A DNA stretch of 64,000 bases from Colwellia demingiae (lineage in GTDB: Bacteria > Pseudomonadota > Gammaproteobacteria > Enterobacterales > Alteromonadaceae). Positions 9,272 through 18,963 of this stretch are shown piece after piece. The DNA lies in NCBI RefSeq assembly GCF_007954275.1, contig NZ_VOLT01000005.1, forward strand, positions 372,001-436,000, written 5' to 3'. The notes under the pieces are model-generated. The model ran no database searches. It was not told where the DNA came from and saw only the letters and a list, made by a program, of their open reading frames with translations. Position 1 is the stretch's first letter, and the number at the start of each line of letters is the position of its first letter. A program made the translations under genes and the position numbers.

Positions 9272-10093
9272 CTAGTGAAGTACGTTATTACCTACATCAA
9301 TTTTTTCAAGTTGAATTTTTAATATTTTCGCTGCGGGATCTTTAGGGCATTGTTCTACGAAATAACGGTAATCATCTACCGCCACCTTAAAACAATCAAG
9401 CTGGTGCAGCAAGAAACCACGGTCTCTACGTTGCAATGGATCGTCAGGATTTAATGACAAGATAACATCAACACACGTTAATGCCTTATCAAATGCCTGT
9501 TCATGGATCAAAACGTTTTTCAGTGCTGATAAGTGTTCGACCAAAGCAACACTGTCATCAATTGCTTTTAATTCTTGCTCTCCAGGATCGCCATCTAACT
9601 CATCTAAGCGCACATCAAGCTCAGTCCAATCGAGTGATTCACCTGTTATTGCATCAAAAATAATAGCGTATTGCTCATCACAACACAGGCGTACCATAAT
9701 TTTATTTGGAATAAATACTAAGTCTGTTTCAAAGCCACAAGCGGTTATTATTTCTTTAACTAAAGCCGCCTTAACAACAGGTGACATTGCACGTTGATTC
9801 AAACCTTTTGCGACACTATAAGCAGAAATAGGCCAGCGGGTCTGATAACGATCTATAAATAAGTGTTGAAAGTATAATTCATTAAGTAAAGCTTCAGCTT
9901 TTTCTAATGGCGATTCAATTTCGCTTATGATAGCAATACACTGGCTGATAATTAATTCTAAGCTATCTAAAGATGCTTCTGTTTGCACAGGTTCTTTAGC
10001 ACTATCGGCAAAAACATGCTCTTCAATTAGTACAAGTTTTTGTAGTAGATCTTTATCGACAGACTTTAATTCTGATAAAAACAATTCATTCAT
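9272..10093 (-). CDS. sirB1: SirB1 family protein (transglutaminase-like plus TPR)
   Basis: Soluble protein of 273 aa. It has an N-terminal helical part, a transglutaminase-like central region (segments FDRYQTRWPISAYSVAKGLNQR-like and FIPNKIMVRL), and a C-terminal TPR-like region (KALTCVDVILSLNPDDP, then RDRGFLLHQLDCF). This matches SirB1/YchA, a conserved passenger of the hemA-prfA-prmC-sirB-kdsA operon with no settled function. The active-site Cys of true transglutaminases is not obvious. Confidence 0.85.
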   Translation of the reverse strand: MNELFLSELKSVDKDLLQKLVLIEEHVFADSAKEPVQTEASLDSLELIISQCIAIISEIESPLEKAEALLNELYFQHLFIDRYQTRWPISAYSVAKGLNQRAMSPVVKAALVKEIITACGFETDLVFIPNKIMVRLCCDEQYAIIFDAITGESLDWTELDVRLDELDGDPGEQELKAIDDSVALVEHLSALKNVLIHEQAFDKALTCVDVILSLNPDDPLQRRDRGFLLHQLDCFKVAVDDYRYFVEQCPKDPAAKILKIQLEKIDVGNNVLH

Positions 10094-10175
10094 AACTAAT
10101 TATTTTAATGACTCCGTTTGATGCTTAACCAATAAACTTGATTTTGCATTTTAGTTCAGACTTTAACTGTAAATT

Positions 10176-10541
10176 TTAGCTAAAAAACATCGCTTCGCGA
10201 GTTATTGCTAAGCGCACTATCAACATTACCCAGCCCATAGCACCTAAAAAACCAAGAATTTGCATCGGCCTATTACGCGCTAATTTCAAGGTATAATAGC
10301 CAGTAAATATATAAGCAAACAAAGCTAGTATTTTTTCAGCTAACCACATTTGTTCCATTGGATTTAAATGTAATTTTACTGCTAATGAAATACCGGCAAT
10401 AAGTAAAAAAGTATCGATAACATGGGGACTTATCTTTAACCATTTACGGTCAAGATTTTTTGATGCCATTAACGTTAAAATAAAACGGTAGGTGAATAAG
10501 CTAATGCTCAGTACTGCAAGGGTTATATGTAAATGTTTCAA
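10176..10541 (-). CDS. sirB2: SirB2 family membrane protein
   Basis: Integral membrane protein of 121 aa with four hydrophobic segments, starting MKHLHITLAVLSISLF and typical of SirB2 (YchQ). The open frame extends 19 codons further, to an ATG at 10598, but that ATG has no Shine-Dalgarno sequence. A TTG at 10541 has AAGGA six bases upstream and gives the conserved KHLH start, so it is preferred. Role unknown; the family travels with prmC and sirB1. Confidence 0.85.
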   Translation of the reverse strand: MKHLHITLAVLSISLFTYRFILTLMASKNLDRKWLKISPHVIDTFLLIAGISLAVKLHLNPMEQMWLAEKILALFAYIFTGYYTLKLARNRPMQILGFLGAMGWVMLIVRLAITREAMFFS

Positions 10542-10691
10542 AGTTATTCCTTTTATTTTAGCAAATGGTTCTATTAATTCGTCCCATTGCTCATTCAATT
10601 ATTTTTGCATAGTGTATCGATTTTAGGTTATCAAAACGTTTTAAAGTGTAACCCTATCGTAAAAATCAACAATTAAGTTAAACAATAAGTA

Positions 10692-11543
10692 TTAACCGAC
10701 TTGCAATTTTGCCCAAGTGATACGCTCATGACCATTAAAGTCTCTAACAGTTTGTGCATTCTCATAACCTAAGTTCGTTAAGATATTTCTAACCGCTTTA
10801 CCTTGCTCAAAACCATGTTCAAAAAATAGAGAACCGTGAGTATTGAGAAAATTAAGTGCTTGTTGTGCTATGTGCTTAATATCGCTAAGCCCTTTATCAT
10901 CGGCAACCAAAGCAGAATCAGGTTCAAACCGCACATCACCTTGGCTTAGATGCTCATCTAATGCATCGATATAAGGAGGGTTAGAAACAATCACATCAAA
11001 CTTCCCCTCATTAACCGCACTAAACCAATCACTTTGAAATATATTCACGTGCGATAAGTGTAGGTCTTGCGCGTTTTGCTTGGCTAGGTTTACTGCATCA
11101 AGACTAAAATCAATAGCGTCAATTTGCCAGTTTGGTTGTTCTGATGCAAGCGCTAGTGCGATAGCACCAGTGCCAGTGCCAAGATCTAAGCAATGTAAGG
11201 TATCTAATTCACCAAAATGTTCAAGTACAAGTTCAACTAAAATTTCAGTGTCCGGACGTGGGATAAGCGTAGCTGGCGAAACCCGAAATGGCAGAGACCA
11301 AAACTCTTGCACTCCGACAATATAAGCTATGGGCTCGCCCATTATCCGCCTTTGTAATAAGGCGAGATACTGCTGTTCAGATTGCTTAGTTACTTCTTTC
11401 TCAGGCCAGGTAAGTAAGTAACTACGCTCCTTATCAAGCACAAAACACAAGAGGATCTGCGCATCGAGCTTAGCACTATCAGAACAGGAAGCTAATTGTT
11501 CCTTACCATGTGCTACCCAGTGGGCTATGGTGGTATTTTCCAT
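10692..11543 (-). CDS. prmC: Release-factor glutamine methyltransferase PrmC (HemK)
   Basis: Methylates the GGQ glutamine of RF1 and RF2 with SAM. Seen: GEPIAYIVGVQEFWSLPF, TLIPRPDTEIL, the SAM motif LDLGTGTGAIALALA at about residue 115, and the catalytic VSNPPYID. About 283 aa from ATG 11543 (MENTTIAHW, resembling the E. coli start); a TTG at 11558 would add five residues and cannot be excluded. It lies 23 bp after prfA, its own substrate gene, in the usual operon order. Confidence 0.95.
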   Translation of the reverse strand: MENTTIAHWVAHGKEQLASCSDSAKLDAQILLCFVLDKERSYLLTWPEKEVTKQSEQQYLALLQRRIMGEPIAYIVGVQEFWSLPFRVSPATLIPRPDTEILVELVLEHFGELDTLHCLDLGTGTGAIALALASEQPNWQIDAIDFSLDAVNLAKQNAQDLHLSHVNIFQSDWFSAVNEGKFDVIVSNPPYIDALDEHLSQGDVRFEPDSALVADDKGLSDIKHIAQQALNFLNTHGSLFFEHGFEQGKAVRNILTNLGYENAQTVRDFNGHERITWAKLQVG

Positions 11544-11566
11544 TGGTATGACTGACAAAATTACGA

Positions 11567-12655
11567 TTAATGTTGTTCGGCTAATTCAGCTAACAAATCG
11601 GCTTGGTTTTCCTGCATTATCGGCTCCATCACTAATTGTAAACTGCCTTCCATAATTTCGTTTAAACGATATAGCGTCAGGTTAATACGGTGATCACTCA
11701 TGCGACCTTGCGGAAAATTGTAGGTACGAATACGTTCAGAGCGGTCACCACTGGCAACGAGATTACGACGTGATGATTCTTCTTCACTACGACGTTTTTC
11801 ATCTTCAGCCTGTTGAAGGCGTGCTTGAAGTACTGACATCGCTTGAGCTCTGTTTTTATGCTGTGAGCGTTGTTCTTGACACTCAACCACCACACCCGTA
11901 GGAATATGGGTAATACGAATAGCCGAGTCTGTTTTGTTAACGTGCTGACCACCTGCGCCTGAGGCACGGAAAGTATCAACTTTTAAGTCAGCTTTATTAA
12001 TTTCAATCGCATCTGCCTCTGGAGTTTCAGGCATAACAACCACGGTACAAGCCGAAGTATGCACTCTGCCTTGAGATTCAGTCGCTGGTACACGTTGTAC
12101 ACGGTGACCACCTGACTCAAATTTCATATGACCGAAAACACCTTCTCCATTGATTTTCATGATCAGTTCTTTATAACCGCCCTGCTCACTTTCATTGGAG
12201 TTCATGACTTCAATTTTCCAGCCTTTCTTTTCTGCATAACGGCTGTACATTCTAAATAAATCACCTGCAAAAATAGCGGCTTCATCACCACCAGCTCCGG
12301 CACGAATTTCAACAAAACAGTTGTTATCATCGTTAGGATCGCGTGGAAGTAATAAAATTTGTAATTCATCTGCAATATCAGCAACCGCTTTTTTCGCGTC
12401 TTTGAATTCTTCCTGTGCCATTTCTCGCATATCAGGATCTTCATCTTTCAGCATCAACTCTGCGGTGGCAAAATCATCTTCAGCGCTTTTATAATTATTA
12501 AAAACTGAAGTCACTGCATCAAGCTGCTTAAACTCTTTAGATAAAGCACGAAACTTTTCTTGATCGCTAATGGTTGCAGGATCGGATAATAATGCCTGTA
12601 CTTCTTCAAAGCGCTCTACTAGCACTTCAAGCTTTTGATAAACTGATGATTTCAT
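11567..12655 (-). CDS. prfA: Peptide chain release factor 1
   Basis: Reads UAA and UAG in the ribosomal A site and triggers peptide release. It is 362 aa. The codon-recognition motif PAT (in [13 protein letters not shown]) and the catalytic GGQ (in [13 protein letters not shown], substrate of PrmC) are both intact, followed by the Arg/Gln-rich [13 protein letters not shown] segment. A MITE-like repeat and about 560 bp separate it from hemA, so it may have its own promoter. RF1 is relevant because a UAG lies inside a diguanylate cyclase gene at 36193. Confidence 0.97.
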   Translation of the reverse strand: MKSSVYQKLEVLVERFEEVQALLSDPATISDQEKFRALSKEFKQLDAVTSVFNNYKSAEDDFATAELMLKDEDPDMREMAQEEFKDAKKAVADIADELQILLLPRDPNDDNNCFVEIRAGAGGDEAAIFAGDLFRMYSRYAEKKGWKIEVMNSNESEQGGYKELIMKINGEGVFGHMKFESGGHRVQRVPATESQGRVHTSACTVVVMPETPEADAIEINKADLKVDTFRASGAGGQHVNKTDSAIRITHIPTGVVVECQEQRSQHKNRAQAMSVLQARLQQAEDEKRRSEEESSRRNLVASGDRSERIRTYNFPQGRMSDHRINLTLYRLNEIMEGSLQLVMEPIMQENQADLLAELAEQH

Positions 12656-12852
12656 TGGGAATATTCTTATATTTTAGATAAGGAGGACTAAATTACTGCT
12701 ATTCTACCACAGTAATAACGCAATCCACCATGTCCGCTGCAAAATGTCATGGTGGCGCAGGAACAGAGTTGGGGGATATCAATCTTTCAGGATTATAATT
12801 TGTTCAATTTAAAACGGATTTAATCACGATCAAATTTTTAGCATAGCTATGC

Positions 12853-13119
12853 TATACCCAAGCCACTTCAAAATGCGAGTTTCAGGATGCCTGAGCGGAT
12901 CATGATCAAGGCGCATCTTTTTATTAAGGGTTATTCCCTTAAAAACAGATGTAACGATGAACATGTTTTGCTCAGTCATCCCTACAGGGCTGGTTTAGAA
13001 ACGTTTTATCCTGCGTTATTGATTTTGAGAAGGGAACAACCATTCTCTTCAATAAATGCCTTGCCTAAAGACGTTTCTAATTCCAGCTGAATCCTGCATT
13101 TTGAAGTAACTTGGGTATA
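12853..13119. mobile_element. MITE-like element with 24-bp terminal inverted repeats
   Basis: About 267 bp bounded by near-perfect inverted repeats: TATACCCAAGCCACTTCAAA... at 12853-12876 and its complement at 13096-13119, 22 of 24 bases matching. A second inner inverted repeat TTAGAAACGT (12994-13003) / ACGTTTCTAA (13071-13080) and a small hairpin AAGGG-TTATT-CCCTT (12926-12940) give a strongly folded structure. It encodes no transposase. The ends begin and end in TATA, compatible with a TA target duplication. It is probably a non-autonomous element dispersed in this genome; copy number cannot be judged here. Confidence 0.7.
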
Positions 13120-13162
13120 TACCAAAAAAATGAGATAATTTCCCTTATGAGTACTCACTAAA

Positions 13163-13200
13163 TTCCAGCTGAATCCTGCATATTGAGGTAACATGGGTAT
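13163..13200. repeat. Partial second copy of the MITE right end
   Basis: Bases 13163-13200 repeat 13081-13118 in direct orientation with 35 of 38 bases identical (starts TTCCAGCTGAATCCTGCAT, ends GGGTAT). It lies just downstream of the hemA stop codon. Confidence 0.8.
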
Positions 13201-13218
13201 GAAGTAATACGAAGTCTA

Positions 13219-14484
13219 CTATTGAGAATCTATATTAAAGATGTCACGTAAATAGATAAGTTTATCAAGTTCACCACCTTGGGCAGCAGACTGGAGAGCA
13301 CTGGTAGGTGCATGCATGAATTTATTGGTTAGCTTAGTGGCAAGTTCTGCTAGGACAGCCTCTGAATTTTTACCATTTTTTAATTGAATGAATGCTTTTT
13401 CGAGTAAAACATCACGGTTATCTATACATTGCTTACGATAACTAATAACAGTGTCTTGCGTATTTAAACCGCGTAACCACGCCATAAAATCATCAGACTG
13501 GGTATTAACAATGCTTTCAGCTTGAACGGCAGCTTTACGGCGGTTTTCCATGTTCTTAGCAATAATGCCTTGTAAATCATCAACGGTATATAGGAAAACA
13601 TCTTCAAGTTCTGAAACTTGTTCTTCTATATCGCGTGGTACTGCAAGATCAACCATAAAAATAGGTTGGTGCTTACGTGACGCTAAAGCTTGTTCAACCA
13701 TGCCTTTACCAATAATAGGTAAAGTAGAGCCGGTAGAGCTGATAACAATATCAGCATTACACATATGTTCAGGTATTTGCGCTAAGGTTATAACATCAGC
13801 GCCAATTTTCGTTGCCATGTTTTCAGCACGTGCTAGTGTTCGATTAGCGACGGTGATTTTACCAACATTATTTTCATATAAATGTTTTGCTACTAACTCA
13901 ATAGTTTCACCCGCACCAACGAGCAATACTTTTGTTTTTTCAAGGCCGCCAAAAATATGTTTAGCTAAATTTACTGAAGCAAAGGCCACCGATACTGCAC
14001 TAGCGCCAATTTCAGTTTCGGTGCGAACTTGTTTTGCCACACCAAAAGTACGTTGAAACAACCGGTCCATGATCAATGACATAGAGCCAGCAGCTTTTGC
14101 TTGGCTATAAGCTTGCTTCATTTGACCCAAGATTTGCGGTTCACCTAAAACGAGAGAGTCTAAACCACAAGCAACGCGCATCATATGATTAACGGCTTGT
14201 TGGTCTTTATGCCAATATAGGCTAGGTAAAATAGTTGAGGCAGGTACGTTATGGTAACTTTCTAGCCATTTAATTAGGCGTTGTTGAGTAACATCAAAGT
14301 CACCGTCTTGTACTAGGTATAATTCTGTTCGATTACAGGTAGAAAGAATAGCAACTTCACGACACTGTACTGCATTGAGCATTTCTTGAAGGGCAATAGA
14401 AAGCTTATCTGGATTAAAAGATATTTTCTCTCTCACCGCAACAGGCGCAGTTTTATGATTAATTCCAACAGCAACGATAGACAC
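13219..14484 (-). CDS. hemA: Glutamyl-tRNA reductase HemA
   Basis: Reduces glutamyl-tRNA(Glu) to glutamate-1-semialdehyde with NADPH, the first committed step of C5 haem synthesis. It is 421 aa. The nucleophile Cys50 is in the intact STCNRTE motif; also seen are VGINHKTAPVAVRE, SLVLGEPQILGQMK, the NADPH-binding LLVGAGETIELVAKHL and the C-terminal dimerisation helices. It is divergent from lolB across about 195 bp, the same arrangement as in E. coli. Confidence 0.97.
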   Translation of the reverse strand: MSIVAVGINHKTAPVAVREKISFNPDKLSIALQEMLNAVQCREVAILSTCNRTELYLVQDGDFDVTQQRLIKWLESYHNVPASTILPSLYWHKDQQAVNHMMRVACGLDSLVLGEPQILGQMKQAYSQAKAAGSMSLIMDRLFQRTFGVAKQVRTETEIGASAVSVAFASVNLAKHIFGGLEKTKVLLVGAGETIELVAKHLYENNVGKITVANRTLARAENMATKIGADVITLAQIPEHMCNADIVISSTGSTLPIIGKGMVEQALASRKHQPIFMVDLAVPRDIEEQVSELEDVFLYTVDDLQGIIAKNMENRRKAAVQAESIVNTQSDDFMAWLRGLNTQDTVISYRKQCIDNRDVLLEKAFIQLKNGKNSEAVLAELATKLTNKFMHAPTSALQSAAQGGELDKLIYLRDIFNIDSQ

Positions 14485-14679
14485 AGTAATAAACCTATTT
14501 TGTAAACATATCCGACAAGTTTTATAGAACTTGTTTTATCTAGTAACGTAAGTATACCCTAAGACCTGCTATTAAAATATGATCTGTGATAAAAGACCCT
14601 AAAATTAATACTGCTATTTACAAAGGCTAAAAAGCTATGTTTCAATAACAATTATCATCGTTTTAAGCACTTATCATTA

Positions 14680-15327
14680 ATGTCCCTACTTTATAAAGCT
14701 AACCTTTATTCACCCTATTTACTCACCCTTGCCTTATGTACGCTTGTACTATCTGGTTGTAGTACTTTGCCTAATAAAGAAACCCAGGTATTGATTAAAC
14801 AAACATCCCAACAAAGAATTAACAAGCTACAGCAATTACAACAGTGGAAAATAAAGGGCAAAATAGCTTTTATTGATAAAAAGTCACGCAGTAGCGCAAC
14901 ATTATCATGGCAAGTTGATGAAAATGAAAACACCCAACAACTCAATTTAACCACCTATTTAGGGATAAATGTTCTACAACTTGATTCGAATGCTAACAGC
15001 CATAAAATACAAGTAGATGGAAAAACCTATCAAGGCCGTGATTTAGAGGCACTTATTCATTCCATTACCGGCTTAACTCTACCAACTCAAGCACTGACGT
15101 TTTGGCTAAAAGGTATTGCCTACCAAGAAGATGATAGTATTCATTATCAAAAAGCAACGCAGCTACCACTAACGTTATCAAGCTATTATAATAATGAATT
15201 ATGGCAAGTCAGTTACGCTAACTATCAGCAAATTGATGGCTATAGCTTAGCGACTAAGTTTTCGATTAAAAAAGATGATTTATTAATTAAAATTGTTGTC
15301 AATGACTGGTCTATTACCAACAAATAA
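14680..15327 (+). CDS. lolB: Outer-membrane lipoprotein receptor LolB
   Basis: Receives lipoproteins from LolA and inserts them in the outer membrane. It is 215 aa with a lipoprotein signal ending LVLSGC (Cys27), followed by Ser at +2, which favours outer-membrane localisation. The mature part has WKIKGKIAF, a hydrophobic loop LGINVLQL and the C-terminal WSITNK-type end. It stands divergently beside hemA and just before ispE, the conserved gammaproteobacterial order. Confidence 0.92.
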   Translation: MSLLYKANLYSPYLLTLALCTLVLSGCSTLPNKETQVLIKQTSQQRINKLQQLQQWKIKGKIAFIDKKSRSSATLSWQVDENENTQQLNLTTYLGINVLQLDSNANSHKIQVDGKTYQGRDLEALIHSITGLTLPTQALTFWLKGIAYQEDDSIHYQKATQLPLTLSSYYNNELWQVSYANYQQIDGYSLATKFSIKKDDLLIKIVVNDWSITNK

Positions 15328-15373
15328 TTGGCTATTGCCAAATCATATCACTCAAAATAAGTAGAATATTTAC

Positions 15374-16276
15374 ATGACTTGCGCTTCTAACTCGAACTTT
15401 TTTCTTAATAAAGCGATTGAATTCCCCTCTCCGGCAAAGATTAACTTATTTTTACACATTGTCGGACAACGTGAAGATGGTTATCACAATTTAGAAACAC
15501 TTTTTCAATTTATCAATCATAGCGACACCCTTACCTTAACGGCTACCGAAACGCCTGATATAGAATTATTAACGCCTATTGATGGTGTTAATAATGACGA
15601 TAACTTAATTATAAAAGCAGCACGATTACTCAAAGATAAAAGTAATACAGATTTAGGCGTTAAGATCAGTATCAATAAAATCCTACCAATGGGTGGAGGT
15701 TTGGGTGGTGGTTCATCAAATGCAGCGACCGTTTTAGTTGCACTCAATTTGTTATGGCAATGCGAGTTTTCTTTAAGTGAATTATCATCGTTAGGTTTGA
15801 GTCTTGGTGCCGATGTCCCTATATTTATTCATGGCTTTTCCGCCTTTGCCCAAGGCGTAGGTGATGATCTTACCGCTATCAAACCACAAGAGTCTTGGTA
15901 TTTGATTACTAAACCTGAATGTAGCATCTCTACAAAGGAAGTTTTTACTGCTGCAGATCTACCTAGAAATACTAAGAAACTTGCCCTCTCAGCCCTTAAC
16001 ACTAGCGACTTCGTCAATGAAAGCTTTCATAATGACTGTCAAACATTAGTAATTAAAAAGTATCCCGAGGTTGCCAAGTTACTGGCTTGGTTGGTAGAAT
16101 ACGCACCCTCAAGAATGACAGGAACTGGTGCGTGTGTTTTTACGCAATTTTCTAGTTATCAAGAGGCGCATTCATTACAAGCAAAACTCCCTAAAGGAAT
16201 AAGCTCTTTTGTTGCGCAAGGACTGAATAAGTCCCCACTCTGCTCTGTAATAGCAAAGCTATCATTGAGCGAGTAA
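15374..16276 (+). CDS. ispE: 4-diphosphocytidyl-2-C-methyl-D-erythritol kinase IspE
   Basis: GHMP kinase that phosphorylates CDP-ME in the non-mevalonate isoprenoid pathway. It is 300 aa. Visible are FPSPAKINLFLHIVGQREDGYH at the N-terminus, the ATP loop LPMGGGLGGGSSNAATVL, GADVPIFIHG and SRMTGTGACVF. The first 17 residues precede the conserved core and are longer than in E. coli, so the exact start is slightly uncertain. It lies 46 bp after lolB. Confidence 0.95.
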   Translation: MTCASNSNFFLNKAIEFPSPAKINLFLHIVGQREDGYHNLETLFQFINHSDTLTLTATETPDIELLTPIDGVNNDDNLIIKAARLLKDKSNTDLGVKISINKILPMGGGLGGGSSNAATVLVALNLLWQCEFSLSELSSLGLSLGADVPIFIHGFSAFAQGVGDDLTAIKPQESWYLITKPECSISTKEVFTAADLPRNTKKLALSALNTSDFVNESFHNDCQTLVIKKYPEVAKLLAWLVEYAPSRMTGTGACVFTQFSSYQEAHSLQAKLPKGISSFVAQGLNKSPLCSVIAKLSLSE

Positions 16277-16437
16277 AGTTTTATAAAGATTTGCTAACTT
16301 AACCAACACGGCTACTTTTAAGCGCAATTATTGTGTTTAAAAAAAGCTGCTACAGTTAAGCCGGCCTATACTGTTCAATGATTGCTTATCAATCAGAGAG
16401 CCTACTATTAATGTCAAATATTTCTGAGGAATCGAAA

Positions 16438-17382
16438 GTGCCTGACATGAAGATTTTTGCGGGTAATGCCACCCCTGAACTGGCCAAAAAAATTGCTAAT
16501 CGCCTATATATGCCTCTAGGTGATGCTAAAGTCGGTAGTTTTAGTGATGGTGAAATTAGTGTTGAAATAAACGAAAACGTCCGTGGTGCTGATGTTTTTA
16601 TTATTCAATCAACCTGTGCTCCAACCAACAATAACTTAATGGAATTAATTGTAATGATAGACGCTTTGCGTCGTGCCTCTGCTGGCCGTATCACTGCTGT
16701 AATCCCTTATTTTGGTTATGCTCGCCAAGACAGACGCGTACGTAGTGCTCGTGTACCTATTACTGCGAAAGTAGTTGCTGACTTCTTATCAAGTGTTGGT
16801 GTTGACCGTGTATTAACCGTTGACTTACACGCAGAGCAAATTCAAGGTTTCTTTGATGTGCCTGTTGATAATGCGTTTGGTACTCCTATCTTATTAGATG
16901 ATATGCAAAATCGTGAGTTAGACAACCCTGTTGTTGTTTCTCCTGATATCGGTGGTGTAGTTCGTGCTCGTGCAGTAGCTAAATTACTTGATGATGCTGA
17001 TTTAGCTATTATCGATAAACGTCGCCCTAAAGCAAACGTTGCACAAGTTATGCATATTATTGGTGAAGTTGAAGGCCGTGACTGTATTATCGTAGATGAT
17101 ATGATCGATACTGGTGGCACTTTAGCTAAAGCAGCAGAAGCATTGAAAGAACATGGCGCAAAACGTGTTATTGCTTATGCTACTCATCCTGTACTATCAG
17201 GTAATGCAGCACAAAACCTTAGAGAATCTGTTATTGATGAAGTTGTTGTTACTGACTCAATACCTCTTTCTGATGAAATTAAAGCACTTAAAATGGTTCG
17301 TCAATTGACATTAAGTGGAATGCTTAGTGAAGCGATTCGTCGTGTAAGCAATGAAGAATCTATTTCTGCAATGTTTGACTAA
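16438..17382 (+). CDS. prs: Ribose-phosphate pyrophosphokinase (PRPP synthase)
   Basis: Makes PRPP from ribose 5-phosphate and ATP for nucleotide, His, Trp and NAD synthesis. It is 314 aa. Seen: [43 protein letters not shown], the catalytic [12 protein letters not shown] and the PRPP-binding loop [12 protein letters not shown]. The frame is open back to 16378, but GTG 16438 gives [10 protein letters not shown], matching E. coli MPDMKLFAGN, and GAGGA sits seven bases before it, so GTG is chosen. A strong terminator follows. Confidence 0.96.
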   Translation: MPDMKIFAGNATPELAKKIANRLYMPLGDAKVGSFSDGEISVEINENVRGADVFIIQSTCAPTNNNLMELIVMIDALRRASAGRITAVIPYFGYARQDRRVRSARVPITAKVVADFLSSVGVDRVLTVDLHAEQIQGFFDVPVDNAFGTPILLDDMQNRELDNPVVVSPDIGGVVRARAVAKLLDDADLAIIDKRRPKANVAQVMHIIGEVEGRDCIIVDDMIDTGGTLAKAAEALKEHGAKRVIAYATHPVLSGNAAQNLRESVIDEVVVTDSIPLSDEIKALKMVRQLTLSGMLSEAIRRVSNEESISAMFD

Positions 17383-17423
17383 TCACTGGCAATTATCGCC
17401 TAGCGATTAATGACTACTATTGC

Positions 17424-17455
17424 AAAAAAGCAGCCTCCACCTAGGCTGCTTTTTT
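17424..17455 (+). terminator. Intrinsic terminator after prs
   Basis: Stem AAAAAAGCAGCCT / AGGCTGCTTTTTT with a 6-nt loop (CCACCT), ending in a T run, 42 bp downstream of the prs stop. Confidence 0.92.
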
Positions 17456-17678
17456 ATTGCCCTTTTCTTCCCCCTGTACGCCCCTCAATTATTCTGTTTA
17501 TTTAATAGCTTTACTTCACCCTAAATGTTATTATGCCGCGCCTTTTTTATCTAATAGCCTAGTTATTTATAGCTGGGATATTGAATGTAGATTCAAAATG
17601 GTGTCTCCTTGTTTTTGGTCGCAAAAAACAAGATAAAATTTTTAAGTTTTTTAACTTATATAACAGAAGAGTATTAAA

Positions 17679-18314
17679 ATGACTGATTTATTAACATTAG
17701 AAGCTGAAGTACGTACTGATTTAGGGAAAGGTGCGAGCCGCCGCCTACGTCACGCGAACAAAGTTCCTGCTATCCTTTACGGTGAAAATGAAGAACCTAT
17801 TTCTTTAACTTTAGAGCACAAAAACGTTTTCCGTGCTCAACAAGAAGAAGCGTTCTACTCGCAAGTATTAACATTGAACATCGCTGGCAAGCCAGTTGAA
17901 TGTCTAATTAAAGACATGCAACGTCATCCGTTCAAGCAAGTTGTAATGCACTTAGATTTCTTACGCATTGATGCAAAGCACGCTGTTCATGCAAACGCTC
18001 CTATTCACTTCTTAAACGAAGATGAAGCGGCTAAAACTGGCGCGAACATTTCTCACCACATGAATGAAATCGCTATCACTTGTTTACCAAAAGACTTACC
18101 TGAGTTCATCTCAATTGACTTAGCTGGCTTAGAACTTGGTCAAACTATCCATTTATCAGACGTTACATTCCCTGCAGGCGTTACTTCTGATGAATTGGCT
18201 AAAGGCGAAGATCACGATCTAGCTGTTGTTTCTGCTAATGCACCTAAAGCTGCAAAAGTAAGCACTGACGATGAAGCTGCTGCTCCAGCAGAAGAAGCTC
18301 CAGCTGCTGAATAA
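17679..18314 (+). CDS. rplY: 50S ribosomal protein L25 (long, Ctc-type)
   Basis: 5S-rRNA-binding ribosomal protein. It is 211 aa, the two-domain Ctc form rather than the short 94-aa form of E. coli. Domain 1 (residues 1-95) has the L25 signature [26 protein letters not shown] and [16 protein letters not shown]; domain 2 is beta-rich and ends in an Ala/Glu-rich acidic tail (residues about 190-211). It lies 30 bp before pth and is probably co-transcribed with it. Confidence 0.96.
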   Translation: MTDLLTLEAEVRTDLGKGASRRLRHANKVPAILYGENEEPISLTLEHKNVFRAQQEEAFYSQVLTLNIAGKPVECLIKDMQRHPFKQVVMHLDFLRIDAKHAVHANAPIHFLNEDEAAKTGANISHHMNEIAITCLPKDLPEFISIDLAGLELGQTIHLSDVTFPAGVTSDELAKGEDHDLAVVSANAPKAAKVSTDDEAAAPAEEAPAAE

Positions 18315-18344
18315 TAGCCACATTCATTTATAATATTATAGATA

Positions 18345-18929
18345 ATGACTATTAAACTAATTGCGGGGCTGGGAAATCCTGGCCCCGAATATAGCAAAAC
18401 ACGCCACAATGCAGGTGTTTGGTTCGTAGAAGAACTAGCACGTAGCCATAACATTTCCCTTCGTCCCGAAAAAAAATACTCTGGCCTTTACGGCAAAGGG
18501 TTAATTGCGGGAAACCTTGTTCACTTATTAATCCCCACTACATTTATGAACCGTAGCGGTCAAGCAGTTGCACCTCTAGCTAATTTTTATAAAATATCGG
18601 TCGATGAAATTTTAGTTGCCCATGATGAATTAGACATGTTACCTGGTGTTTGTAAGATTAAAAAAGGCGGTGGGCATGGCGGACACAATGGCTTGCGCGA
18701 CATTATAGATCGCATGGCTAACAATAAAGATTTTTACCGGTTACGTATTGGAATTGACCACCCGGGTCATCGCGATAAAGTAACGGGTCATGTACTGGGT
18801 AAAGCGCCGAGTGCAGAACAAGAAAAAATTGAACAGGCAATCGACGAAGCCAGTCGATGTTTAGATATTTGGCTAAAAGACGACTTAAAGAAAGCGCAAA
18901 ATAGCTTACACTCTTTTAAAGCTGAATAA
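18345..18929 (+). CDS. pth: Peptidyl-tRNA hydrolase
   Basis: Recycles peptidyl-tRNA released from stalled ribosomes. It is 194 aa. Seen: [19 protein letters not shown] with catalytic His21, [20 protein letters not shown] and [13 protein letters not shown]. It lies between rplY and ychF as in E. coli and its relatives. Confidence 0.97.
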   Translation: MTIKLIAGLGNPGPEYSKTRHNAGVWFVEELARSHNISLRPEKKYSGLYGKGLIAGNLVHLLIPTTFMNRSGQAVAPLANFYKISVDEILVAHDELDMLPGVCKIKKGGGHGGHNGLRDIIDRMANNKDFYRLRIGIDHPGHRDKVTGHVLGKAPSAEQEKIEQAIDEASRCLDIWLKDDLKKAQNSLHSFKAE

Positions 18930-18963
18930 AGACACGTTAGTAAATAATCAGTAGGAAATAATC

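Larger units (their letters stand above)
12656..13218. other. hemA-prfA spacer carrying a repeat element
   Basis: This 563-bp spacer has no real gene. From left it holds an 8-bp hairpin (CCACCATG 12725-12732 / CATGGTGG 12748-12755, no T tract), a MITE-like element at 12853-13119, and a 38-bp partial copy of the element's right end at 13163-13200. Short open frames inside the element are by-products of the repeat. Confidence 0.7.

Noticed and set aside
12725..12755. Intrinsic terminator between prfA and the repeat element
   Set aside because: The 8-bp stem has no T tract on either side, so it is only reported as a hairpin.
12887..13194. Two ORFs (67 and 62 aa) in opposite directions between hemA and prfA
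   Set aside because: Both lie in the inverted-repeat element; their sequences are products of the repeat and show no protein-like features or ribosome binding sites.
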